The notes below the pieces were generated by a model that was not told the origin of the DNA, did not search any database, and saw nothing but the letters and a program-made list of their open reading frames with translations. The translations under genes and the position numbers were made by a program. DNA of 40,145 nucleotides from Sphingobium xenophagum NBRC 107872 (GTDB taxonomy: Bacteria > Pseudomonadota > Alphaproteobacteria > Sphingomonadales > Sphingomonadaceae). How positions within the stretch are numbered: position 1 is the first letter of the stretch; each line of letters starts with the position of its first letter. The DNA lies in NCBI RefSeq assembly GCF_000367345.1, contig NZ_BARE01000005.1:1-40145 (forward strand), read 5' to 3'. Positions 33,917-40,145 of this stretch are shown in pieces.

Positions 33917-34843
33917 TCAGGCCGCCTCCACCATCGTCGGCGGATCGGACGCTTCGCGCAGAATGCCGGCGAGGAGGTGAAATTCCTTTTCGCGTGGGCT
34001 GTTCTTGCGCCAGACCAGCGCGATGTCACGCCAGGCCCGGTCGGAGCGGAGCGGGCGGGCGACGATCTGGGTATGTTCCAATATGCCGCTGGCGATCGCC
34101 ATTTCAGGCAGCATGGTGACGCCCAGGCCATTGTCGACCATCTGAATGAGCGTGTGCAGCGACGTGCCCATCATGATTGCGCTGGCGCGCAGTTCGGGGC
34201 GGTTGCAGGCGGCCAGCGCATGGTCCTTCAGGCAATGCCCATCCTCCAGCAGCAATAATTTGCTCTCGTCGATCATCTCCGGCGCAATCCAGTCTGGCGG
34301 ATCGCGCGGATCGTCGCGCGGGAAGGCGACATAGAGGCGGTCCTGAAAGAGGATTTCGCTTTCAAGTTCGCCGGTGGCGAAGGGGAGGGCGAGCAGGACG
34401 CAATCGACATTGCCATGGCGCAGCGATTCGATTGCGGCCTGGGTCGTCTCCTCGCGCAGATAGAGTTTGAGTTCGGGCCGGTCGGCGCGCAGGCGGGGCA
34501 ACAGGCGGGGCAGCAGGAAGGGCGCGATGGTCGGAATGACGCTCATGCGCAATTCGCCCGACAGCGGCTTGCCCGACGCTTCGGCGATGGCGGAAAGCTC
34601 CTCCGCCTCCCGCAGCACGCGGTGCGCCTTTTCCACGATGCGATCGCCAAGCGCGGTAAAGCGCACGACGCGGCGGGTGCGCTCCACCAGCGTGACGCCC
34701 AGCAGCGATTCCAGTTCGCGGATGCCCGCCGACAAGGTGGACTGGGTGACGTAGCAGCTGTCGGCCGCCTTGCCGAAATGTCCCTGTTCCTTCAGCGCAA
34801 CCAGATATTGCAGCTGTTTGAGGGTGGGGAGGTAGTTGGACAT
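33917..34843 (-). CDS. oxyR: LysR-type regulator OxyR
   Basis: This 308-residue hydrogen-peroxide sensor has an N-terminal winged helix (LKQLQYLVALKEQGHFGKAA, about 8-27, with TQSTLSAGIRELE) and a LysR substrate domain (about 95-295). The redox pair is present: Cys204 in LEDGHCLKDHA and Cys213 in LAACNRPE, nine residues apart as Cys199/Cys208 in E. coli OxyR. Peroxide oxidises them to a disulfide that activates the factor. A T-N11-A palindrome just upstream suggests autoregulation. It lies 39 bases downstream of the TSUP permease gene on the same strand. Confidence 0.93.
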   Translation of the reverse strand: MSNYLPTLKQLQYLVALKEQGHFGKAADSCYVTQSTLSAGIRELESLLGVTLVERTRRVVRFTALGDRIVEKAHRVLREAEELSAIAEASGKPLSGELRMSVIPTIAPFLLPRLLPRLRADRPELKLYLREETTQAAIESLRHGNVDCVLLALPFATGELESEILFQDRLYVAFPRDDPRDPPDWIAPEMIDESKLLLLEDGHCLKDHALAACNRPELRASAIMMGTSLHTLIQMVDNGLGVTMLPEMAIASGILEHTQIVARPLRSDRAWRDIALVWRKNSPREKEFHLLAGILREASDPPTMVEAA

Positions 34844-34846
34844 CTA

Positions 34847-34871
34847 TCGGCTTCCTCGATCAGAAAGCCGA
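34847..34871 (-). promoter_or_regulatory. LysR-type box upstream of oxyR
   Basis: TCGGCTT (34847-34853) and AAGCCGA (34865-34871) are a perfect 7-base inverted pair with 11 bases between, the T-N11-A form of LysR-type binding sites. The site lies 4 bases from the oxyR start codon, within the 39-base gap after the TSUP gene. Confidence 0.6.
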
Positions 34872-34882
34872 ATATAAGTGTT

Positions 34883-35656
34883 TTAGCCGATATATCCAAG
34901 ATATTTGGCGAGGCCGACGATCGATGTCAGGGTCAGGATGAAGCCGACTGCCGTGAACAACAGGCGGGGCGGGATATGCCTGGCGAGCATCGCGCCGACC
35001 GGGGCGGCCAATACGCCGCCGATCAACAGGCCGAGCGTGTAGGTGGTGAAGGCCTGCCAGCCCAGATGGATGAGGAAGGTGAGGCTGATCGACAGGGTCA
35101 GGAAGAATTCGACCGTGTTGACGGTGCCGATCGTATGGCGCGGGCTGGACCCCTGCAACAACAGGTTGGAGGTCACGATCGGCCCCCAGCCACCGCCGCC
35201 GGTCGCATCCATGAAACCGCCCGTCAGGCCGAGCGGTGTCACCCATTTGGGGTCTTTCTGCTTGGGCGGCAGGTGAAAGCCACGCCAGACGAGATAGAGG
35301 CCGATGGCAGCGAGATAGGCCTGAATATAGGGTTTGATGACGGCGCCGTCGATATTGGACAGGACATAGGCGCCCGTCACGCCGCCGATGACGCCGGGAA
35401 TGATGAGCTTCGAAAACAGCTTCCAGTCGACATTCTTGTGCAGGATATGGCTGATGGCTGAGACGGCGGTGGTGAAGGTTTCCGCGACATGGACGCTGGC
35501 CGAGGCGCGGCTGGGCGGCACGCCGAGCGTGAGCAGCAGCGTGCTGGAGATGACGCCATAGGCCATGCCGAGCGCGCCGTCGACCATCTGCGCGCCGAAG
35601 CCGACCAGGATGAACGGCAGGATTTCGCCGAAATGGGCCGTGAGAGCGTCGATCAT
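34883..35656 (-). CDS. TSUP-family permease (TauE/SafE, sulfite exporter type)
   Basis: This 257-residue inner-membrane protein has about eight membrane segments. It has the duplicated family motif: LVGFGAQMVDGALGMAYGVISSTLLL near the N-terminus and TPLGLTGGFMDATGGGGWGPIVTSNLLL in the middle, each with a Gly-rich turn. The family moves sulfur-containing anions or organosulfonates. It is divergent from cysE, so a role in sulfur supply or sulfite export is likely though not shown. oxyR follows on the same strand. Confidence 0.9.
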   Translation of the reverse strand: MIDALTAHFGEILPFILVGFGAQMVDGALGMAYGVISSTLLLTLGVPPSRASASVHVAETFTTAVSAISHILHKNVDWKLFSKLIIPGVIGGVTGAYVLSNIDGAVIKPYIQAYLAAIGLYLVWRGFHLPPKQKDPKWVTPLGLTGGFMDATGGGGWGPIVTSNLLLQGSSPRHTIGTVNTVEFFLTLSISLTFLIHLGWQAFTTYTLGLLIGGVLAAPVGAMLARHIPPRLLFTAVGFILTLTSIVGLAKYLGYIG

Positions 35657-35675
35657 CCGTCTGCCTTTGGTCTGA

Positions 35676-35697
35676 TTGTCTACTTATATAGTTGTCT
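35676..35697. promoter_or_regulatory. AT-rich promoter region with TTGTCT direct repeats
   Basis: TTGTCT occurs at 35676-35681 and 35692-35697, ten bases apart, around an AT-rich acttatatag core that reads TATATAAG on the minus strand and could serve as a -10 element for the TSUP gene. The spacing of 16 between repeat starts is about 1.5 helix turns. A shared sulfur regulator is a guess. Confidence 0.35.
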
Positions 35698-35844
35698 TAT
35701 CGGCGCGCGGCAAGCAAGTTCCTATTTGCGGTGGCGAAGGGGAAATAGCGCCGTCTCTGGAAAAATCGGACCCGCATCGCTATGTTGGGTTCGATTTAGC
35801 TATAGCGGCGTGCGGACAGGCGCGCCCGGTTCGGGGATATGTGG

Positions 35845-36558
35845 ATGGTACGCGCCCTCATTGCCTATCTGGATTCGGTCAAATCGCGCGATCCTGCGCC
35901 CCGGTCCCGTGCAGAAATCCTGTTATATCCGGGCGTTTGGTCGCTGGCCTTTCACCGGGTGGCCCATCGCCTGTATCGGGCGCGGCTCTTTTTCCTGGCG
36001 CGCGCGGTCAATCATTTCTCGCGCTTCATGACCGGGAACGACATTCATCCGGGGGCCAAGATCGGCAAGCGTTTCTTCATCGACCATGGATTTACCGTGG
36101 TCGGGGAGACGGCGGAGATTGGCGACGATGTGACGCTGTACCAGAATGTGACACTGGGCGGGACCGATCCGGCCAATGGCATTGCGGGCAAGCGGCACCC
36201 GACGCTGGGCGATGGCGTGATCGTCGGGTCGGGCGCGCAGGTGCTGGGGCCAGTGACGGTCGGCGCGCGGGCGCGGGTCGGGGCCAATGCGGTGGTGACC
36301 AAGGATGTGGCCGAAGGCGCGACGATGGTGGGCATACCGGCGCGGGCGATGCTGGTCGACGTGACCGCCTATCAGCGTGATTTCGTGCCCTATGGCACCC
36401 CTTGCTCCGACTGTTTCGACCCGGAAAAGCAGAAGCTGGAACTGCTCCAGTGCGAGGTCGAACAGTTGCAGAAGCGGCTGGCGGAGCTGATCGCGGAACA
36501 GCAGCGGCCCAAGCTGCCCGACGACGAGTCGCTGTTCAAGGCGCGTGACCGGGCCTGA
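35845..36558 (+). CDS. cysE: Serine O-acetyltransferase (short CysE/EpsC type)
   Basis: This 237-residue enzyme transfers acetyl from acetyl-CoA to serine, the first step of cysteine synthesis. The N-terminal helical part has [20 protein letters not shown]. The left-handed beta-helix (about 65-165) has [39 protein letters not shown]. The C-terminal PYGTPCSDC and a charged coiled-coil-like tail (193-219) are extra. GGGGA lies 7 bases before the ATG at 35845; an ATG two codons earlier lacks spacing. The stop overlaps the DUF2794 start. Confidence 0.93.
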   Translation: MVRALIAYLDSVKSRDPAPRSRAEILLYPGVWSLAFHRVAHRLYRARLFFLARAVNHFSRFMTGNDIHPGAKIGKRFFIDHGFTVVGETAEIGDDVTLYQNVTLGGTDPANGIAGKRHPTLGDGVIVGSGAQVLGPVTVGARARVGANAVVTKDVAEGATMVGIPARAMLVDVTAYQRDFVPYGTPCSDCFDPEKQKLELLQCEVEQLQKRLAELIAEQQRPKLPDDESLFKARDRA

Positions 36559-36896
36559 TGTCCAATGTGACGCCGTTTCCCAAGGGTGGAGCGGGGCAGG
36601 TCGGGTTCGACCGGCAGGAATTGCAGCGGATCATGGACCTGTATGGCCGGATGGTGTCCGCCGGGCACTGGCGTGACTATGCCATGGACATGGGGCGTGA
36701 GGCCGCGATTTTCAGCGCGTTCCGCCGCGCCGCCGAACGCCCCGAATATCGCATCGAAAAACGGCCGGCGCTGCGCAACCGGCAGGGCATGTGGGCGCTG
36801 GTCGGCGAAGCGGGCAATATATTGAAACGAGGCCAGGATTTGCAGAATATCCTGGCCCCGGTCGAGCGCAAATTATTGCGGATCGTGGAGGGGTAA
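36558..36896 (+). CDS. DUF2794 family protein
   Basis: This 112-residue soluble protein has the conserved FDRQELQRIMDLYGRMVSAG (17-36), WRDYAMDMGREAAIFSAFRRA (38-58) and YRIEKRPALRNRQGMWALV blocks of DUF2794, which is restricted to alphaproteobacteria. Function is unknown. It overlaps the cysE stop by one base (TGATG), so co-translation with cysE is expected, as frequently found. It ends 43 bases before convergent DUF2157. Confidence 0.9.
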   Translation: MSNVTPFPKGGAGQVGFDRQELQRIMDLYGRMVSAGHWRDYAMDMGREAAIFSAFRRAAERPEYRIEKRPALRNRQGMWALVGEAGNILKRGQDLQNILAPVERKLLRIVEG

Positions 36897-36909
36897 GTCC
36901 TCCTGCTCC

Positions 36910-36933
36910 CTCCCCAAGGCAGGCTTTGGGGAG
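36910..36933. terminator. Hairpin between convergent DUF2794 and DUF2157 genes
   Basis: CTCCCCAA (36910-36917) and TTGGGGAG (36926-36933) pair perfectly around a 8-base loop in the 42-base convergent gap. There is no U tract on either strand, so it is at best a weak bidirectional terminator. Confidence 0.4.
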
Positions 36934-36938
36934 GATGT

Positions 36939-37997
36939 TCAGGCCGGTGCGCGATCGAGATAGGGCAGCTTGTCGATCAGGGAAGGGGGCAGGCCGCCGA
37001 CCACCAGCGTGCGGGCATGGTGCCAGAGCGCCGACAGCAGCAGCAGCGAGGAGCCGATCACCAGTGCGGTGAAGGCGGCGGAGAGTTCGACCGCGCCGGC
37101 CTGCTTGAACAGGGCATAGAGGGCGAAGAGAACATAAGCGAGGCTGGAGACCAGCAGCGCGCGCCGGTCGATCGCCAGAGCGACAAGGCCGAAGGCGACA
37201 TAGAGGGCGATGACCATCACTGCCTTTGCGACGCTGATGTCGTCGCCGTCGAATACGCCGAGCAGGTGGAAGAGCGAATGGGCGATCATCGGCGCAGCGG
37301 TAAGGTGCAGCCAGAAGGCGACGTCCGACCGGCGGGTGATGCGGCTGCGGTCCGACATGTCCCACCACATGGCGAAGGCGAAGATGGCAAGCCCGCCAGC
37401 CAGCAACAGCAGGAAGGGCAGGGTGACATTGTTCGGGATCGCCGCGATGACGAGGCCCGCGACGACGCCAGCCGCCGCCGCAGCGCCTGCCGCCACGGTG
37501 ATCGGCACCATGAAGCGCCGCCAGTGCGCGAAGGCCGCCAGCGCGCTGAACGCAGCGACGCCAGACAGGATCAGCGCGCCTGCCCGGTCGCCGACATCGG
37601 GGAAGAGTTGCGCCGCCAGCGCGCCCAGCGAAAAGGCGACGCCGCCGACGAAGCCGGCCAGCAACAGGATGGAGGGCAGCGCCATGCGCCGCTGGCGGGT
37701 GAAATATTCGGCGAGGCCCCAACTGGCTGCCGCGACCAGCAGGCCCGACATCAGCGAGGGATGATGTTCCGGCGCGCCCAGCCGGATGCTGTTGCCCAGC
37801 CAGCCGACCGCGACCAGCAGGATGATGCCGGCGATCGCCACGAAAATATCGTTGAAGCCGGTCAGCAGGCGGAAGGATTCTTCATCCACCACCGGGCTGG
37901 ACCGCAGCCGGGCGACATGATCGCGCAGCGCCTGCGCGCTTTGCGCGGGGATAACCCCCGCCGCTACGGCATCCTGTAGATCACTCTCGCTATACAT
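36939..37997 (-). CDS. DUF2157 polytopic membrane protein
   Basis: This 352-residue protein has a soluble N-terminus (1-50: MYSESDLQDAVAAGVIPAQSAQALRDHV, a typical DUF2157 lead) followed by about ten membrane segments to near residue 340 and a short tail (SLIDKLPYLDRAPA). Function is unknown. I choose the ATG at 37997, which has GGAG 7 bases upstream, over that at 38018. The gene is divergent from the nitronate monooxygenase-like gene, and the gap contains a CTGTAT-N10-ATACAG palindrome. Confidence 0.87.
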   Translation of the reverse strand: MYSESDLQDAVAAGVIPAQSAQALRDHVARLRSSPVVDEESFRLLTGFNDIFVAIAGIILLVAVGWLGNSIRLGAPEHHPSLMSGLLVAAASWGLAEYFTRQRRMALPSILLLAGFVGGVAFSLGALAAQLFPDVGDRAGALILSGVAAFSALAAFAHWRRFMVPITVAAGAAAAAGVVAGLVIAAIPNNVTLPFLLLLAGGLAIFAFAMWWDMSDRSRITRRSDVAFWLHLTAAPMIAHSLFHLLGVFDGDDISVAKAVMVIALYVAFGLVALAIDRRALLVSSLAYVLFALYALFKQAGAVELSAAFTALVIGSSLLLLSALWHHARTLVVGGLPPSLIDKLPYLDRAPA

Positions 37998-38042
37998 CGT
38001 CCATCTCCAACGGACCATTGATTATGGCCTGTCATAGCATGA

Positions 38043-38064
38043 CTGTATTATATCATCAATACAG
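38043..38064. promoter_or_regulatory. CTGTAT-N10-ATACAG palindrome, divergent promoter
   Basis: ACTGTATT (38042-38049) and AATACAGT (38058-38065) form an 8-base perfect inverted pair. The core half-sites and 10-base spacing equal those at 30719-30740. It lies 45 bases upstream of the DUF2157 start and 71 bases upstream of the nitronate monooxygenase-like start. Confidence 0.65.
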
Positions 38065-38135
38065 TTGATTTGGCCTTTTTCTGCGACGCGGCGAGTGATA
38101 GCGCGAGTGGCGAACAAAGAAGGAGAGCCGCGATC

Positions 38136-39065
38136 ATGACCCTGCCGACATCGCTTCAAGGCCGTTTGTCGCTGCCGCTGATCGGATCGCCCATGTTCAT
38201 CATATCCCAGCCCGACCTGGTCATCGCCCAGTGCCGGGCAGGCATTGTCGGCGCTTTCCCCTCGCTCAATGCCCGGCCTTCAGGCGTGTTCGAAAGCTGG
38301 CTGCAACGGCTGACCAGCGAATTGACGGAAAAGGATGCGCCCTTTGCCGTCAACCTGATCGTCCACAAGACCAATCCCCGGCTGGAGGAGGATCTGGCGC
38401 TGTGCGTCAAATATCGCGTCCCGATCATCATCACGTCGCTGGGCGCGCAGGAAAAGGTGAATGAGGCGATCCATAGCTATGGCGGGATCGTGCTGCATGA
38501 CGTCATCAACAACAGGTTCGCGCGCAAGGCGATAGAGAAGGGCGCGGACGGCCTGATCGCGGTGGCGGCCGGGGCAGGGGGGCATGCCGGGACGCTGTCG
38601 CCCTTTGCCCTGGTGCAGGAAATCCGCCAGTGGTTCGACGGGCCGCTGGCGCTGTCCGGGTCGATTGCGACGGGCCGCTCGATCGCGGCGGCGCGGATGA
38701 TGGGGGCGGACCTGGCCTATATGGGATCGCCCTTCATCGCCACGAGCGAGGCCAATGCCGATGCGGCCTACAAGCAGATGATCGTCGATTCCCAGGCCGA
38801 CGACATCATCTATTCCGATGTGTTCACCGGCGTTCATGGCAATTATCTGCGCCCCAGCATCGTGGCGGCGGGCATGGACCCGGACGCGCTGCCCAAGGCG
38901 GCAGACATGGATTTCGCCAGCGCCATGACCGACAAGAAGGCATGGCGCGATGTGTGGGGATGCGGGCAGGGGATCGGCGCGATCACCAAGGTGCAGCCAG
39001 CGGGCGACTTTATCGCCGGGCTGAAAGCGGAGTATCAGGCGGCGGTAGCGGGGTTTGTGGCTTAG
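38136..39065 (+). CDS. Nitronate monooxygenase-type FMN enzyme
   Basis: This 309-residue TIM-barrel flavoprotein is of the 2-nitropropane dioxygenase/NMO group. It has the N-terminal LPLIGSPMFIISQPDLVIAQC (13-33), GIVGAFPSLNA, VNLIVHKTNP, the FMN phosphate-binding AAGAGGHAGTLSP (about 146-158, with the conserved His) and SGSIATGRSIAAARMMGADLAYMGS (about 175-199). Substrates are nitronates or related enol compounds; many members act on unknown molecules. AAGGAG is 8 bases before the ATG. It may be controlled through the adjacent palindrome. Confidence 0.92.
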   Translation: MTLPTSLQGRLSLPLIGSPMFIISQPDLVIAQCRAGIVGAFPSLNARPSGVFESWLQRLTSELTEKDAPFAVNLIVHKTNPRLEEDLALCVKYRVPIIITSLGAQEKVNEAIHSYGGIVLHDVINNRFARKAIEKGADGLIAVAAGAGGHAGTLSPFALVQEIRQWFDGPLALSGSIATGRSIAAARMMGADLAYMGSPFIATSEANADAAYKQMIVDSQADDIIYSDVFTGVHGNYLRPSIVAAGMDPDALPKAADMDFASAMTDKKAWRDVWGCGQGIGAITKVQPAGDFIAGLKAEYQAAVAGFVA

Positions 39066-39096
39066 GCTGCCGACGACTTTGTTAGCCTCCCAACAC

Positions 39097-39173
39097 CGTT
39101 CGCCCTGAGCCTGTCGAAGGGCCGTTCTTCTTGCGCAAGAAGAGCAAGGCTTCGACAAGCTCAGCCCGAACGG
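39097..39173. repeat. Dispersed inverted repeat, CCCTGAGCCTGTCGAAGG type
   Basis: The arms cgttcgccctgagcctgtcg and cgacaagctcagcccgaacg are inverted around an inner gttcttcttgcgcaagaaga hairpin. Closely matched by 12450-12525. It lies in the convergent gap before the terminal hydrolase gene. Confidence 0.88.
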
Positions 39174-39202
39174 ACGTTGGTGTGGCTATCCGAAGGACAA
39201 AC

Positions 39203-40081
39203 TCACAAAAACGCCCTCAATTCCGCGATGAAGCGGTTGAACTGGTCGTGGTGGAGCCAATGGCCCGCATCGGCAAATTCGACCAGTCGGGCGTTGCTGA
39301 AATGCGCGGCGCGACCGTCCTTGACCGGGTTGGACGCCCAGCTGTCGAGGCCCAGGCACAACAGGGTCGGCGCGCTGATCTGTCGCCAGAAGGCGGGCAG
39401 ATCGTCGTCCGATCCGGCCTGTGGCGCAGCGCCGTTGAGATAGGGATCGAATTTCCAGCTATAGCTGCCATCTTCATTGCGATTGACGCCATGCATGGTG
39501 AGGTGCAGCGCCTGTTCCAGCGAGAGATGTTCGTTGCGTTCGCGCATCCGCCCGACCGCGGCCTCTATCGTGGGATAGCGTTTGGGGGTGCGGCGGGCGC
39601 TGGCGCGCCGGGATTCGATCCAGTTGCGCCACCGGTCAGGCTCTAATTCCTGCGCCTTTTCCTGTATCCGGTGGGGCGAAAGGCCCAATCCTTCGATCGC
39701 GACGATTTTGTCCACCTTGTCGGGGAACAGGCCGGCAAAGCGCAGCGCAATCGACCCGCCCAGCGAATGGCCGACGATCCTGATCGGCGATCGGTCCAGC
39801 AGATCGACAAGCAACGCCAGATCATAGACATAATTGGTCATCATATAGGCGCCGTCAGCCGACCAGCCGCTGTCGCCATGGCCGCGCAGGTCGAGCGCAA
39901 CAACGTGATAATCCTTCGCCAGCGCGCGCGCCGTCCAGTCCCAGCTGCGCCCATGGTCGAACCCGCCATGGACCAGGATCAGCGTGGGCGCCGATGAATT
40001 GCCCCAGTCGAGATAGTGCAGCCGGGTGCGCAACGACGTGAAGAAATGCGATGTCGGTGTGGGCGCAAGCGGCGTGTCCAT
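39203..40081 (-). CDS. Alpha/beta hydrolase
   Basis: This 292-residue enzyme has the oxyanion segment LVHGGFDHGRSWDW (36-49), DLRGHGDSGW (64-73), the nucleophile elbow GHSLGGS (Ser106) and a catalytic His274 in ADAGHWLHHDQ. A likely acid is Asp246 in LGLDSW, the usual site after strand 7. The cap region is Arg-rich (RWRNWIESRRASARRTPKR). No signal peptide is present. It may hydrolyse esters or lactones; nothing indicates a specific substrate. The 64 bases to the window's right edge hold its upstream region, with a ggaatttttattcc palindrome of unclear meaning. Confidence 0.88.
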   Translation of the reverse strand: MDTPLAPTPTSHFFTSLRTRLHYLDWGNSSAPTLILVHGGFDHGRSWDWTARALAKDYHVVALDLRGHGDSGWSADGAYMMTNYVYDLALLVDLLDRSPIRIVGHSLGGSIALRFAGLFPDKVDKIVAIEGLGLSPHRIQEKAQELEPDRWRNWIESRRASARRTPKRYPTIEAAVGRMRERNEHLSLEQALHLTMHGVNRNEDGSYSWKFDPYLNGAAPQAGSDDDLPAFWRQISAPTLLCLGLDSWASNPVKDGRAAHFSNARLVEFADAGHWLHHDQFNRFIAELRAFL

Positions 40082-40145
40082 GTAATCCTGCGATTTTGTT
40101 GGAATTTTTATTCCATTGGCGAAGTGCAGGCTGCTTGCAAGGGCT

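Overview
The window looks like ordinary chromosome from a sphingomonad (Sphingobium or Sphingomonas type, Alphaproteobacteria). This rests on high GC (about 65% by eye), strong G/C third-position bias that produces long antisense shadow frames, several families of short palindromic intergenic repeats typical of these genomes, and core genes whose products read as alphaproteobacterial. There is no sign of a prophage, plasmid, CRISPR array, insertion sequence or defence island, and I found no tRNA or rRNA gene.

Layout. 0-4.3 kb, minus strand: a YbaN-like membrane protein, a PhoQ-like histidine kinase with its OmpR-type regulator and a small secreted PepSY protein, then a SIMPL-domain protein. 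4.4-9.8 kb, plus strand: the ABC-F ATPase Uup, a VIT-family metal transporter, glutathione peroxidase, a secreted M20 peptidase and a TRIC-type channel protein. 9.8-12.3 kb, minus strand: a compositionally odd orphan lipoprotein and signal peptide peptidase SppA. 12.6-21.5 kb, plus strand: gpmA, then a long housekeeping run purE-purK-folA-alpha/beta hydrolase-ribF-ileS-lspA-DUF3035 lipoprotein, closed by a clear intrinsic terminator. 21.6-26.7 kb, minus strand: an operon-like series of an Fe-S scaffold-like protein, a KefB-type antiporter, a DUF423 protein, a Fur-family regulator and dxs. 26.9-28.5 kb, plus strand: a UPF0178 protein and a BaiN/HI0933-type flavoprotein. 28.6-32.5 kb: a bifunctional penicillin-binding protein (-), a 65-residue membrane protein (+) and an LplT-like transporter (-). 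32.6-33.9 kb, plus strand: pgsA-moaD-moaE. 33.9-35.7 kb, minus strand: a TSUP permease followed by oxyR. 35.8-36.9 kb, plus strand: cysE-DUF2794. The window ends with a DUF2157 membrane protein (-), a nitronate monooxygenase-like flavoprotein (+) and an alpha/beta hydrolase (-).

Themes. Housekeeping functions dominate: purine, folate, flavin, isoprenoid, molybdopterin and phospholipid synthesis, lipoprotein maturation and peptidoglycan synthesis. Two short regions concern oxidative or sulfur metabolism (glutathione peroxidase; TSUP-oxyR-cysE).

The most interesting material is not a new multi-gene system. It is small-scale structure: a palindromic repeat inserted in frame in uup, a shared CTGTAT-N10-ATACAG palindrome in two divergent promoter regions, a low-GC patch inside ileS, a low-GC orphan lipoprotein gene, a T-N11-A palindrome touching the oxyR start, and four or five families of dispersed palindromic repeats. 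I did not find convincing evidence of a previously undescribed biological system.
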